This document shows, in pieces, positions 7,193 to 17,200 of a stretch of 64,000 nt of DNA. Within the stretch, counting starts at the first letter, position 1. Each line of letters begins with the position of its first letter. The stretch spans positions 806,001-870,000 of the forward strand of contig NZ_RSEB01000003.1 of NCBI RefSeq assembly GCF_003933745.1, written 5' to 3'. Below the pieces are notes generated by a model. The model saw only the letters and a program-made list of their open reading frames with translations, did not search any database and was not told the DNA's origin. The position numbers were made by a program, and so were the translations under genes. The stretch is from Glycomyces terrestris (GTDB taxonomy: Bacteria > Actinomycetota > Actinomycetes > Mycobacteriales > Micromonosporaceae).

Positions 7193-8338
7193 TCAGCCGA
7201 GCGCCTGGCGCAGGTCGGCCAGGAGGTCGTCGGCGTCTTCGATGCCGACCGACAGGCGCACGAGGTCCGCGGGGACCTCGAGGTCGCTGCCGGCGACCGA
7301 GGCGTGGGTCATCCGCCCCGGGTGCTCGATGAGGGATTCGACGCCGCCGAGGGACTCCCCGAGCGTGAACACCTCGGTGCGGGCGCACAGGTCGAGTGCG
7401 GCCTGCTCGCCGTCCTTGTGCCGGAAGGAGACCATGCCGCCGTAGCGCTTCATCTGCTTGCCGGCGACGTCGTGTCCGGGGTGCTCGGCGAGGCCGGGGT
7501 AGCGCACCTCGGCGACCTTGGCGTGCCCGGAGAGGAACTCGGCGACGCGTTCGGCGTTGTCGCAGTGGCGGTCCATGCGGACGCCGAGCGTCTTGACGCC
7601 GCGCAGGGTCAGGAACGCGTCGAAGGGGCCGGCGACGGCGCCCATCGCGTTGTGGTGGAACGCGATCGACTCGGCGAGGGCCTCGTCGCGGACGACGACC
7701 GCGCCGCCGACGACGTCGGAGTGCCCGCCGATGTACTTGGTGGTGGAGTGGACGACGACGTCGGCGCCGAGCGCGAGCGGCTGCTGGAGGTAGGGGCTCG
7801 CGAAGGTGTTGTCGACGACGACGAGCGCGCCGCGGCGGTGCGCGGTCTCGGCGATCTGCTCGATGTCGGCGATGTTGAGCAGCGGGTTGGTGGGCGTCTC
7901 GATCCACACCAGCTTGGTGCCCTCGCACATGACCGCGGCGAGCGCCGCGAGGTCGGTGAGGTTCGCGGCCGTGTACTTCAGGCCCCAGCGGGCGGCGACC
8001 TTGTCGAACAGGCGGAACGTGCCGCCGTAGGCGTCGTTCGGGATGATGACGTGGTCGCCGGGGGCGAGCAGCGCGCGCAGGACGGTGTCCTCGGCGGCGA
8101 GGCCGGAGGCGAACGCGAAGCCGCGGGTGCCGCCCTCGATCGCGGCCAGGCAGGTCTCGAGCGCCGTGCGGGTGGGGTTGCCCGACCGGGAGTACTCGTA
8201 GCCGCCCCGCAGGCCGCCGACCCCGTCCTGCTTGTACGTGGAGGTCGCGTAGATCGGCGGAACGACCGCTCCCGTCAGCGGATCCGGCTCCTGACCGGCG
8301 TGGATGGCGAGTGTCGAGAACCCGTGACCGTCATGCAT
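7193..8338 (-). CDS. metB: Cystathionine gamma-synthase (or gamma-lyase)
   Basis: 381 residues of the Cys/Met-metabolism PLP enzyme family (fold type I), the usual length. Visible family marks are YEYSRSGNPTRTALE, GDHVIIPNDAYGGTFRLF, ETPTNPLLNIADI, VVVDNTFASPYLQQPL and the PLP-lysine segment HSTTKYIGGHSDVVGG (Lys201). The enzyme condenses O-succinyl/acetyl-homoserine with cysteine to cystathionine, or in the reverse pathway cleaves cystathionine; sequence alone does not separate MetB from the gamma-lyase. A cystathionine beta-synthase is encoded at 34.8 kb in this window, so a reverse transsulfuration role is plausible. Confidence 0.88.
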   Translation of the reverse strand: MHDGHGFSTLAIHAGQEPDPLTGAVVPPIYATSTYKQDGVGGLRGGYEYSRSGNPTRTALETCLAAIEGGTRGFAFASGLAAEDTVLRALLAPGDHVIIPNDAYGGTFRLFDKVAARWGLKYTAANLTDLAALAAVMCEGTKLVWIETPTNPLLNIADIEQIAETAHRRGALVVVDNTFASPYLQQPLALGADVVVHSTTKYIGGHSDVVGGAVVVRDEALAESIAFHHNAMGAVAGPFDAFLTLRGVKTLGVRMDRHCDNAERVAEFLSGHAKVAEVRYPGLAEHPGHDVAGKQMKRYGGMVSFRHKDGEQAALDLCARTEVFTLGESLGGVESLIEHPGRMTHASVAGSDLEVPADLVRLSVGIEDADDLLADLRQALG

Positions 8339-8432
8339 GTCCCTAAGCTAGCCGACGCGAGTACCACTGGCCATGGATAGGCGCGCTATCGTGCAGACGA
8401 CACTTACCACTTCCGTATTTAGGAGATGCCTC

Positions 8433-8696
8433 ATGGGCTTCGACGAAGTGCACCAGATGGACATCACCGGCGACGGTGTCGACGAGACGGTCGGCGTGCG
8501 CCGCAACGAGGACGGCTCCGTCGAGTACCACGTGGACGTCGACGGCGACGGCACCGCGGACCTCCTCGCGGTCGACAAGGACGGCGACGGCGTCATCGAC
8601 CACGTGCTGGTCGACCACGACGGCGACGGCAAGTACGACACGGTCGGCGTGGACGCCGACGGCGACGGCGAGATCGACGCGATCGCCGAGAAGTAG
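8433..8696 (+). CDS. Small acidic protein of 13-residue D-x-D-G-D-G repeats
   Basis: 87 residues from ATG 8433 with AGGAG at 8421-8425. After a short N-terminus, calcium-loop-like segments recur with an exact 13-residue spacing: DVDGDGTAD (35-43), DKDGDGVID (48-56), DHDGDGKYD (61-69) and DADGDGEID (74-82); two weaker copies precede them (residues 10-18 and about 23-31). The loops resemble dockerin/thrombospondin type 3 or EF-hand calcium-binding loops. There is no signal peptide, so the protein should be cytoplasmic. Divergent from metB with about 95 bases between. Probably binds Ca2+; biological role unknown. Confidence 0.8.
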   Translation: MGFDEVHQMDITGDGVDETVGVRRNEDGSVEYHVDVDGDGTADLLAVDKDGDGVIDHVLVDHDGDGKYDTVGVDADGDGEIDAIAEK

Positions 8697-8889
8697 CACC
8701 GCCGCACGGCGGTGCCGCCGTGAAGGAACGGCTCCGAGCAGGCGAGGCGCCTCGAAGCGGGCCCTTCAGGCAGGAACGCCCACAGACTTCGCACCGCGGG
8801 CGCCCCCGCGCGCGCCACCGGCCCTCACGGGACGGGCACGCGGCAGGGGCGCCCGCGGTCGTCGCTTTGTCGAGGAGCCTTCCGGTCCC

Positions 8890-9300
8890 CTAGGACGCCT
8901 CGCCCTTCGCGGCCTCGGCCGCGGCGCGCTCGGCGTCGGAGCGCTCGACGCAGAACTCGTTGCCCTCGGGGTCGCGCATGGTCACCCAGCCGGTGCCGTC
9001 GGGCTTGCGGTGGTCCTCGTAGACCGTCGCGCCCAGGGCGAGGAGCCGGTCGACCTCCTCGTCGCGGGTGGTGTCCGGGGAGATGTCGAGGTGGAGCCGG
9101 TTCTTGATCTCCTTGCCCTCCGGGACGTTGATGAAGAGGAGCCCGGGGTGCTCGCCGCCGGGGCCGATGAAGTTCTCCTCGTCCTCGGGGCTGTTGGGGT
9201 ACTTCGGGTGCTCGGTGTAGCCGGTGACCTCGGCCCAGAACTTCGACAGGGTGTAGCCGTCGCGGGCGTCGAACGTGACCTGGTTGATCTTTGAAACCAT
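8890..9300 (-). CDS. VOC-family (glyoxalase-like) protein
   Basis: 136 residues from ATG 9300 (MVSKINQVTFDARDGYTLSK). The pattern is a single vicinal-oxygen-chelate module pair: the N-terminal strand INQVTFDARD, an FWAEVTGY turn, HLDISPDT, LLALGATVYED and a C-terminal RDPEGNEFCVE strand typical of the glyoxalase/bleomycin-resistance superfamily. An in-frame upstream ATG (9336) lies in sequence without protein character. The tail is Ala/Glu-rich. Such stand-alone proteins have no assigned substrate. Confidence 0.8.
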   Translation of the reverse strand: MVSKINQVTFDARDGYTLSKFWAEVTGYTEHPKYPNSPEDEENFIGPGGEHPGLLFINVPEGKEIKNRLHLDISPDTTRDEEVDRLLALGATVYEDHRKPDGTGWVTMRDPEGNEFCVERSDAERAAAEAAKGEAS

Positions 9301-9365
9301 CCGCACACCGTAGCGGCCCCGCCCGACGCATGGCACTGGATGTCCGCGCGTGACAGACTTGCGGG

Positions 9366-9971
9366 ATGACCACCATGCACCCGGTGCTCAAGCACCCCAT
9401 CGAAGGCACCCCCGGTCCCGGCGCCGCGATCGCCTACTTCGGCATGGGCTGCTTCTGGGGCGCCGAGCGGCTGTTCTGGCGCGTCCCCGGCGTGTGGACG
9501 ACGAGCGTCGGCTACATGGGCGGGAGCACCGAGAAGCCCTCCTACGAGGAGATCTGCACCGGGCTGACCGGCCACGCCGAGGTCGTCAGGGTCGTCTACG
9601 AGCCCGCGAAGGTCGGCTTCGACGACCTGCTCAAGGTCTTCTGGGAGAACCACGACCCGACCCAGGGCATGCGCCAGGGCAACGACATCGGCACACAGTA
9701 CCGGTCGGTCGTCTACACGACGACGCCCGAGCAGCAGGCCGCCGCGGAGGCGAGCAGGGAGGCGTTCGAGCCGGTCGTGCGCGCCGCCGGGCTCGGACCG
9801 ATCACCACCGCGATCCGGCCCGCCGGGGCCTACTGGCTCGCCGAGGACTACCACCAGCAGTACCTGCACCACAATCCGAACGGCTACTGCAACCACGGCC
9901 CGAACGGCCTCTCCTGCCCGGTCGGCGCCGCCAAGGCGCAGACCGAGGTCGAGCCGCCGCGCGCCCGCTGA
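9366..9971 (+). CDS. msrA: Peptide-methionine (S)-S-oxide reductase
   Basis: 201 residues starting at ATG 9366. The catalytic motif [11 protein letters not shown] contains Cys29. Other MsrA marks are [42 protein letters not shown] and [20 protein letters not shown], with C-terminal cysteines that act as resolving residues. It repairs oxidised methionine using thioredoxin. Length matches the longer actinobacterial form. It runs in the same direction as the photolyase gene 80 bases downstream; both are damage-repair functions. Confidence 0.93.
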   Translation: MTTMHPVLKHPIEGTPGPGAAIAYFGMGCFWGAERLFWRVPGVWTTSVGYMGGSTEKPSYEEICTGLTGHAEVVRVVYEPAKVGFDDLLKVFWENHDPTQGMRQGNDIGTQYRSVVYTTTPEQQAAAEASREAFEPVVRAAGLGPITTAIRPAGAYWLAEDYHQQYLHHNPNGYCNHGPNGLSCPVGAAKAQTEVEPPRAR

Positions 9972-10051
9972 CGCGCCTCCGCGCCGCGGGCGCCCCCGGC
10001 GGCTAGGCTGCCGGGGCCGCCCGCCCGGGCGGCCGCACCGTGGGAGCCGCC

Positions 10052-11230
10052 ATGACCCGGACCGCCGTCCTGCTGTTCACGCGCGACCTGCGCGTCCACG
10101 ACAACCCGGCCCTGGCCGCGGCCTGCCGCGCGGCCGACCGGGTGGTGCCGCTGTACGTCGAGGACCCCGGCCGCCGCACGAACGAGAACCAGCGCGCCTT
10201 CCTCCTTGCGGCCCTTGACGACCTGCGCGACTCGCTCGAGGCGCTCGGCGGCGGCCTGGTGGTCCGCGCCGGGGACACCGCGGCGCAGGTCGCGGAGGTG
10301 CGCGAGGCGACCGGCGCCGACCTCGTCGTGTGCGCCTCCGACGCCGGCCGGTTCGCCGCCAGCGTGCTCGAACGCCTCGGCGGGGACGCCGAACTCCGGG
10401 TCGCCCCCGGTCCGGCCGTCGTCGAGCCCGGCCGGCTCCTGCCCAGCGGCGGCGGCGACCACTACAAGGTCTTCACCCCCTACTGGCGCGCCTGGTCGCA
10501 GGCCCGCTGGCGCGAGACCGCGCCCGAGCCCGAGCGCCTGCGCGTCCCCGACCTCCCCGACTCGCACGCGCTCGCGCCCGCCGAGCCGACCGCCGCGGAC
10601 CTGCCGCCGGGCGGCGAGCGGGCCGGGCTCGCCCGCCTCGACGAGTGGGCCCCGGCCTCGGGCGACTACGCCGACCGCCACGACGACCTCGCCGGGGACC
10701 GCACCTCCCGCCTGAGCCCCTACCTCGCCCTCGGCTGCCTCTCCGCGCGCGAGCTGGCCGCCGACCCGCGCCTGCCCGAGGCGATGGTGCGGCAGCTGTG
10801 CTGGCGCGACTTCCACCTCCAGGTCCTCGCCGCGTTCCCGGCCCTCACCGACACCGCGTACCGCAGCGGCGCGAACGACGTCTGGGAGACCGACATGACG
10901 GCGCTGGAGGCGTGGAAGCACGGCACCACCGGCATCGGCATCGTCGACGCCGGGATGCGCCAGCTCCTCGCCGAAGGCTGGATGCACAACCGGGCCCGGC
11001 TCATCACCGCCGGATACCTGGTCAAGACCCTCGGCCTCGACTGGCGCGACGGCGCGGCCCACTTCGCGGCGCACCTGGTCGACCTCGACGAGGCGAACAA
11101 CTGGGGCAACTGGCAGTGGACGGCCGGCACGGGCAACGACACCCGCCCGGGCCGCGGGTTCAACCACGAGCGCCAGGCCGGCCGCTTCGACCCCGACGAG
11201 GCCTACCGGCGGCGCTGGTCGCTGCCCTGA
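10052..11230 (+). CDS. phr: Deoxyribodipyrimidine photolyase
   Basis: 392 residues from ATG 10052, with TGGGAGCC just upstream. The N-terminal photolyase domain starts VLLFTRDLRVHDNPAL. The FAD-binding domain shows TSRLSPYLALGCLSAREL, a WRDFHLQVLAAFP segment, GIGIVDAGMRQLLAEGWMHNR and NNWGNWQWTAGTGNDTRPGR, all typical of class I CPD photolyases. It uses blue light to split pyrimidine dimers. It is shorter than the usual 430-480 residues but all core blocks are present. Its last 28 bases overlap the 3' end of the convergent MarR gene. Confidence 0.9.
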   Translation: MTRTAVLLFTRDLRVHDNPALAAACRAADRVVPLYVEDPGRRTNENQRAFLLAALDDLRDSLEALGGGLVVRAGDTAAQVAEVREATGADLVVCASDAGRFAASVLERLGGDAELRVAPGPAVVEPGRLLPSGGGDHYKVFTPYWRAWSQARWRETAPEPERLRVPDLPDSHALAPAEPTAADLPPGGERAGLARLDEWAPASGDYADRHDDLAGDRTSRLSPYLALGCLSARELAADPRLPEAMVRQLCWRDFHLQVLAAFPALTDTAYRSGANDVWETDMTALEAWKHGTTGIGIVDAGMRQLLAEGWMHNRARLITAGYLVKTLGLDWRDGAAHFAAHLVDLDEANNWGNWQWTAGTGNDTRPGRGFNHERQAGRFDPDEAYRRRWSLP

Positions 11231-11712
11231 GGGGACTCCCATTCGGCGCTGACCTCGCGCATCGCCTCGGTGCTCACCTCGAGGAAGCGGGCCACGACCG
11301 CCCGCTCCTCGGGCGTGAACCCGGCCCATGAGCGCGCGAACGCGATCCCGAGCGGCACGAACAGGTGCCGGTTCGCCTCGACCGCGGCCTCGGGCACCTC
11401 GAGCGCGACGCGGCGGCGGTCGCCGGCGGGGCGCGAGCGCTCGACGTGGCCGAGGGCCTGGAGCCGGTCGATGAGCGCGGTCGTGGCAGAAGGGCTCAGG
11501 CCCAGCTCCTTCGCGAGCGCCCCGGGGGACATCGGCTCGCCGCGGCGGGCCGCGTCCATGATCACCGCGAGCGCGTTGACGTCGGTGCGGTGCAGCCCGT
11601 GGGCGGCGCCGAAGCGCTCGGCGTAGCGGTCGGACTCGACGGTGAGGTTCTGGAGGAGCCGGGTGAGGTCCCGGTCCGTGGGGGCGTCCGCACCGTCGGT
11701 GTCGTGCGTCAT
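11203..11712 (-). CDS. MarR-family transcriptional regulator
   Basis: 169 residues from ATG 11712 (MTHDTDGADAPTDRDL). A winged HTH is clear: MSPGALAKELGLSPSATTAL is the recognition region, followed by the wing segment HVERSRPAGDRRRVALEV. It is divergent from an MMPL exporter, and the 100-bp gap contains two overlapping palindromes that lie across the likely promoters. By position it represses the exporter and itself, with release by a small ligand. The 3' end overlaps the convergent photolyase gene by 28 bases. Confidence 0.88.
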   Translation of the reverse strand: MTHDTDGADAPTDRDLTRLLQNLTVESDRYAERFGAAHGLHRTDVNALAVIMDAARRGEPMSPGALAKELGLSPSATTALIDRLQALGHVERSRPAGDRRRVALEVPEAAVEANRHLFVPLGIAFARSWAGFTPEERAVVARFLEVSTEAMREVSAEWESPQGSDQRRR

Positions 11713-11755
11713 AGGCGAGGTCCTGTCCTGGTCGGTGGTCGACCTGTATCTTACT

Positions 11756-11784
11756 ATTTCGACCATCGAAATATTCTTCGATGG
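11756..11784. promoter_or_regulatory. Overlapping palindromic operators in the marR-mmpL gap
   Basis: Two perfect inverted repeats overlap: ATTTCGA (11756-11762) with TCGAAAT (11766-11772), and CCATCGAA (11763-11770) with TTCGATGG (11777-11784). This AT-rich patch is unlike the surrounding GC-rich DNA and sits between divergent MarR and MMPL genes. MarR dimers bind such sites. Confidence 0.65.
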
Positions 11785-11814
11785 AAACACCGTCTGGACG
11801 CGAGGAGACCCCGC

Positions 11815-13896
11815 ATGGCCCCCGAACGACCGCGACCCGTCCGCCGACTGCGCTGGCTCCTGCCGGCGCTCCTGGCGCTCGCCTGGCTCGCCCTCGGCGC
11901 GTTCGCGGGGCCGTTCGCCGGGAAGCTCAGCGAGGTCGCCAGTAACGACGGCTCGGCGTTCCTGCCGTCCTCGGCGGAGTCCACCGAGGTGAACGAGCTG
12001 CGCGCCGCCTTCGACGACACCGGGGCCGCGGTCGCGATCGTCGTCGCCGAGCGCGCCGGCGGGCTCGCCGAGGACGACCTCGCCTACCTCCAGGCCGCGA
12101 GCGGCGAGCTCGCCGCACTCGACTTCAACGCCGGGCCGCCGATCCCGCCGCAGCCCTCCGAGGACGGCGAGGCCGCCCAGCTGGTCGTCCTCATCGACGC
12201 GGGCGCCGACGAGGCCGAGGCCGTGGCCGAGATCCGCTCGGTCCTCGCCGAGGACCGCCCCGACGGCCTCGACGTGCTCGTCACCGGCCAGGCCGCGCTC
12301 GGCGCCGACCTCGGCGAGGCGTTCGCCGGCGTCGACGGGCTCCTGCTCCTCGTGGCCGCCGCGGTCGTCGCGGTGATCCTGGTCCTCGTCTACCGCTCCC
12401 CGCTCCTGCCGGTCCTCGTGCTCCTGTCGTGCGGGTTCGCGCTCGCGGCCGCCAGCGCCGCCGTGTACGCGCTCGCCGACGCGGGCGCGATCGACCTGAA
12501 CGGCCAGAGCCAGGGCATCCTGTTCATCCTCGTCTTCGGCGCCGCCACCGACTACGCGCTCCTCCTGGTGGCCCGGTTCCGCGAGGAGCTCGACGCGGGC
12601 GCCGACCGCTTCACCGGGGTCCGCAGGGCGCTGCGCGGCACGATCGAGCCGATCGCGGCCTCCGCGGGCACCGTCGTCCTCGGCGTGCTGTGCCTGCTGT
12701 TCAGCCGGCTCGAGTCGAACCAGGGCCTGGGTCCGGTGGCGGCCATCGGGATCGGCGCGGCGTTCCTCGCCGCGGTCACGTTCCTGCCGGCCGTGCTCGC
12801 GATCTTCGGGCGGGCCGCGTTCTGGCCGCGCCGCATCGGCACGGCCGGGCCGCGCCGCTCGCGCCTGTGGTCGAACGTCGCCGCCCTCGTCGCCCGCCGC
12901 CCCCGCGTCGTGTGGGCGACGACGGCCGCGGCCCTGGCGATCGCGGCCGCGTTCACGGTGCAGCTCAAGGCGGACGGCACCGCGCAGACCGAGGTGTTCC
13001 TCACCGACGTGGACTCGGTCGCGGGCCAGGAGGTCCTCGCCGAGCACTTCCCGGGCGGCTCCGGCGCGCCCGCGGTGATCATCGCGAACGCGTCGGCGCT
13101 CGACGAGGTCCTCGCCGCCGCCGACGTCGACGGCGTCGCGGAAGCCGCTCCCGCCCTTGACGAGTCGGGCCGGGTGCGCACCGCCGACGGCCTGGTCGAG
13201 ATCGAGGCCGTCCTGGAGGACGCCCCCGACTCCGACGCCGCCGTGGCCACTGTGGAGCGGTTGCGGGAGGCGGTGCACGCCGTCGACGGCGCCGACGCGC
13301 TCGTGGGCGGCCCCACCGCGATCCAGCTCGACACCCTGGAGACCTCCGAGCGCGACCGGGCCGTCATCATCCCGATCGTCCTCGCCGTGATCCTCCTGGT
13401 GCTCATGCTCCTGCTGCGCTCCATCGTGGCGCCGCTCCTGCTCACCGCCACCGTCGTCCTCTCCTTCGGCGCGACCATGGGCGTCTCGGCCCTGGTCTTC
13501 AACCACCTCTTCGGATTCCCCGGCGCCGACCCCACGGTCGTCCTCTTCGGATTCGTGTTCCTGGTGGCCCTCGGCATCGACTACAACATCTTCCTCATGA
13601 CCCGCGTTCGCGAGGAGTCCGCGCGGCTCGGCACGAAGGCCGGGACGCTGCGCGGCCTGGTCGCCACCGGCGGGGTCATCACCTCCGCCGGCGTCGTCCT
13701 CGCCGCCACGTTCTCGGCCCTCGCGGTCCTGCCGATCCTGTTCCTCGCGCAGATCGCGTTCGTCGTCGCGTTCGGGGTGCTCCTCGACACCGTCATCGTC
13801 CGCTCGCTCCTGGTCCCGGCCCTCACCGTCGACATCGGGAAGGCCGTCTGGCGGCCGTCCCGGCTCGCCCGGGTAAGGCCCCCGGGCCGCGAGTAA
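11815..13896 (+). CDS. MMPL-family RND transporter
   Basis: 693 residues from ATG 11815, preceded by GAGGAG at about 11801-11806. The layout is the duplicated MMPL plan: TM1 near residues 12-30, an external domain, five helices, TM7 and a second external domain with five more helices. Proton-relay Asp-Tyr pairs characteristic of the family appear in FGAATDYALLL and LGIDYNIFLM. Such proteins export lipids or hydrophobic toxins across the membrane. Control by the divergent MarR regulator suggests a drug- or metabolite-inducible pump rather than an essential cell-wall lipid exporter. Confidence 0.88.
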   Translation: MAPERPRPVRRLRWLLPALLALAWLALGAFAGPFAGKLSEVASNDGSAFLPSSAESTEVNELRAAFDDTGAAVAIVVAERAGGLAEDDLAYLQAASGELAALDFNAGPPIPPQPSEDGEAAQLVVLIDAGADEAEAVAEIRSVLAEDRPDGLDVLVTGQAALGADLGEAFAGVDGLLLLVAAAVVAVILVLVYRSPLLPVLVLLSCGFALAAASAAVYALADAGAIDLNGQSQGILFILVFGAATDYALLLVARFREELDAGADRFTGVRRALRGTIEPIAASAGTVVLGVLCLLFSRLESNQGLGPVAAIGIGAAFLAAVTFLPAVLAIFGRAAFWPRRIGTAGPRRSRLWSNVAALVARRPRVVWATTAAALAIAAAFTVQLKADGTAQTEVFLTDVDSVAGQEVLAEHFPGGSGAPAVIIANASALDEVLAAADVDGVAEAAPALDESGRVRTADGLVEIEAVLEDAPDSDAAVATVERLREAVHAVDGADALVGGPTAIQLDTLETSERDRAVIIPIVLAVILLVLMLLLRSIVAPLLLTATVVLSFGATMGVSALVFNHLFGFPGADPTVVLFGFVFLVALGIDYNIFLMTRVREESARLGTKAGTLRGLVATGGVITSAGVVLAATFSALAVLPILFLAQIAFVVAFGVLLDTVIVRSLLVPALTVDIGKAVWRPSRLARVRPPGRE

Positions 13897-14036
13897 GGGC
13901 CCTGAGGGCGCTGAGGCCCGGAACTAAGGCCGGTGCGGGCGGACGCGACGCGGACGCCCGATGCCCGCCCCCGGGCCTCAGCACGAGTATTGGTGTCAGG
14001 CCGGAAACGCCGGCCGACGACACCGAAGGAACGACG

Positions 14037-14282
14037 ATGAACGACTTCGACCTGCACTACCTCCACTACGCCCGCGCCGAGGAGCTCCGCCGGGAGGCCG
14101 AGAACGAGCGCCAGGCCCGCCGGCTCATCAAGGCCGCGAAGGAGACCCGCCGCGGCGGCTCCCACGTGCGCCACGCCGGCGTCGCCGACCGCGTCGCCCG
14201 GGCCCTGGGCCTGCGCCACGCCGACGAGCACCGCGAGGAGGACGCCGCCTCCCGCGAAAGCGACCGGACCGCCGTGTCCTAA
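14037..14282 (+). CDS. Hypothetical charged small protein
   Basis: 81 residues from ATG 14037, with GAAGGAACG just upstream. It is highly charged and mostly helical (EELRREAENERQARRLIKAA), with no membrane segment. The C-terminal half is Arg/His/Glu-rich. It ends 9 bases before the large LuxR-type regulator gene and may be co-transcribed. I do not recognise a family. Confidence 0.55.
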   Translation: MNDFDLHYLHYARAEELRREAENERQARRLIKAAKETRRGGSHVRHAGVADRVARALGLRHADEHREEDAASRESDRTAVS

Positions 14283-14291
14283 GGGCATGTC

Positions 14292-17200
14292 ATGATTGCA
14301 GACATGCCGCGCCTAGGTTCCGACCTCCCGCTCTTCGCCCGCGACGCCGAGCTCGCCGCGCTGCGCGACGCGCTCGCGGACGCGGCGAACGGCAGGCCGG
14401 CCACCGTCCTCGTCTCCGGGGACGCCGGAGTCGGCAAGACCAGGCTCCTCCACGAGTTCAACGACAGCGCCGGTGACGGTGTCCTCACCGTCACCGGCCA
14501 CTGCCTCGACACGGCCGACTCGGCCCTCCCCTACCTCCCCTTCGCCGAGATCGTCGGCGCCCTCGCCCGCGACGAGCCCGACCTCGTCGCCGCCCACCCC
14601 GGCCTGCGGCCCCTCCTCCCCGGCCACCCCGGCACGGCCGACGGCGACCTGGGCCGCCTCGGCCTCTTCGAGGCCTTCCACGCCGCGCTCGCCGACCTCT
14701 CGGCCACCCGCACCGTCGTCCTCACCCTCGAAGACCTCCACTGGGCCGACCGCTCCAGCCGCGACCTCCTCGCCTTCCTCACCTCCCGCCTCACCGGCCA
14801 GCGCCTCCTCATCCTCGGTTCCTACCGCGCCGACGCCGTCCACCGCGGCCACCCCCTGCGGCCCCTCCTCGCCGAGCTCGTGCGACTCCCCGCCGTCCAG
14901 CGCCTCCAGATCGACCCGTTCGACTCCCAGCACGCCGCCGACTTCGTGCGCGAGCTCAACGCCGGCCTCGACGAGGTCTCCGTCTCCAAGATCGCCGCGG
15001 CCTCCGAGGGGAACGCGTTCCTCGCCGAGGAGCTCGCCGCCGCCGAGACCCACACCGTCACGTTCGAACTCGCCGAAGTCCTCCTCGCCCGCCTCGAACG
15101 CCTCCCCGACGCCGCCCGCGGCGTCGTCCGCCTCGCCTCCGTCCTCGGCCGCCGCTTCACGTACGCCCGCCTGAACGCCGCCGCCTGGTCGATGCTCGAC
15201 GAGACCGGCCTGCGCCACGAGCGCGAACTCGACGAGGCCCTGCGCGCCGCCATCTCGCACGGCATCATCGCGCAGAAGAGCGCCGACACGTACGCGTTCC
15301 GCCACGCCCTCCTCGGCGAGGCCGTCTACTCCGACCTCCTTCCCGGCGAACGCATCCGCTACCACCAGAAGATCGCCGAGTCCCTCGCCGGCGACGACGG
15401 CAAGGGCGCCGCGGCCGAGCTCGCCCACCACGCCTACGAGTCCGGCGACCTCCGCTGCGCCCTCACCGCGTCCGTGCGCGCCGCCGACGAGGCCTTCGAA
15501 CTCGCCGCCCCCGCCGAAGCCCTCCTCCACCTCGAACGGGCCCTGTCCCTGTTCGAGCGCGTCCCCGAGGCCCAGCGCCCCGAAGGCGTCACCGAACTGC
15601 GCCTCACCCTCCGGGCCGCGATCGGCGCCGAAGCCTCCGGCGAGGTCAAGCGCGCCCAGTCGTACTCCGCCGCCGCCGTCCGCCTGGCCGACGCCGCCGG
15701 CGACCGCGTCGCCGGCGCCTCCGCGCGCCGCAAGTACGCCAAGCACCTCCTCACCGTCGAGGGCAACGAAGCCGAGGCCTACAAGGTCGCCTGGGAGGCA
15801 TGGGAACTCGTCAAGGACGAGGAGCCCCGCGCCGTCAAGGCCTGGGCGCAGGCCGTCGTCGCCCGCGCCACCTGGTCCAACCGCCGCCACAAGGAGGCCT
15901 CCGAGTGGGCCGCCCAGGCGATCGCGACCGCCGACGCCGTCATCGACTCCGGCGCCGAGGACGAGCACGGCGGCGCCCGCGCCGCGAAGGCCGACGCGAT
16001 CCTCACCATGAGCATGGCCGCGTTCCGCTTCGGCGGCCTCTCCACCGACGACACCATCGCCCGCAGCGAGGAGGCCCTCGACCTCGTGCGCGGCCTCGGC
16101 TGGTACGAGGTCGAACTGCGCGCCCACTTCAACATGGGCCTGGTCCTGGTCGAGCACGCCCGCCTCGCCGAGGCCCTGGCGCACTTCGACCGCGGCATGG
16201 AGCGCGCCCTGTGCACCGGCGACAAGTGGAGCGCCTTCGGCCTCGAGATCGCCGTCCGCCAGGTCATCTGCAACTACATGCTCGGCCGCTGGGACGAGGT
16301 CGACGCGAACGGCGAGATCGCCTCCAGCGTCATGCCCGGCGTCGTCCTCACCCGCCTCGCCGCCGCCGTCCTCCTCGTCGACGTCGCCCGCGGCCGCTTC
16401 GAGACCGCCGACCGCCGCCTCGACTACCTCGCCGACCGCTGGCAGATCGACGGCCAGGTCCTCGCCCTCACCGCCCTCTGCGGCGCCGAGCTCGACCGCT
16501 GGCGCGGCCGCCCCGCCGACGCGCTCCGCCGCGTCGAGCGCGCCACCGAGTGGATGGCCGGCATGAAGGGCTACCACCTCGCGGGCGTGTCCGTGTGCGC
16601 CGCCGGCATCGGCGCCGCCGCCGACCTCGCCCACCGGCGCCGCCGCGACGGCGACACCGCCGGAGCGAAGGACGCCGTCGCCGCCGGCGAGCGCCTCGCC
16701 GAACGCGGCCGCTACTTCCTCGAACACGGCCAGCCGCTCTCCGGCACGCTCGGCCCCGAAGGCCTCGCCTGGGCCGCCCAGCTCGAAGCCGAGGCCTCCC
16801 GCCTCGACGGCGACGGCGACCCGGCCCTGTGGCGGCGCGCCGCCGACGCCTTCGACTACCGCGGCGCCGCCGACCGCGCCGAGACCGCGGCGGCCCCGCC
16901 GACAGCGCCCGCGCGGCTCGACGCCGCCGAGACCGGCGCGATCCCCGTCGCGCCCGCCCGCGACTGGGCCGAGCCCTACCGGCAGGCGTACGCGCGCTGG
17001 CGCCTGGCCGAGGCGCTCCTCGCCGCCCCCGGCGCCGACGCCCGCGCGCAGGCCGCCGAGGTCCTGGTCGCGGCCAAGCGCACCGCGATCGCGCTCGGCG
17101 CGCAGCCGCTGCGCGAGGAGCTGTGCGCGCTCGCCGAGCGGGCCCGCCTCGACACGGCGATGCCGTCCTCGACCCCGTTGACGCCCAGGGAGCTCGCGGT

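Noticed and set aside
8339-8432. Riboswitch before metB
   Set aside because: The short leader does not show a recognisable SAM or other riboswitch core.
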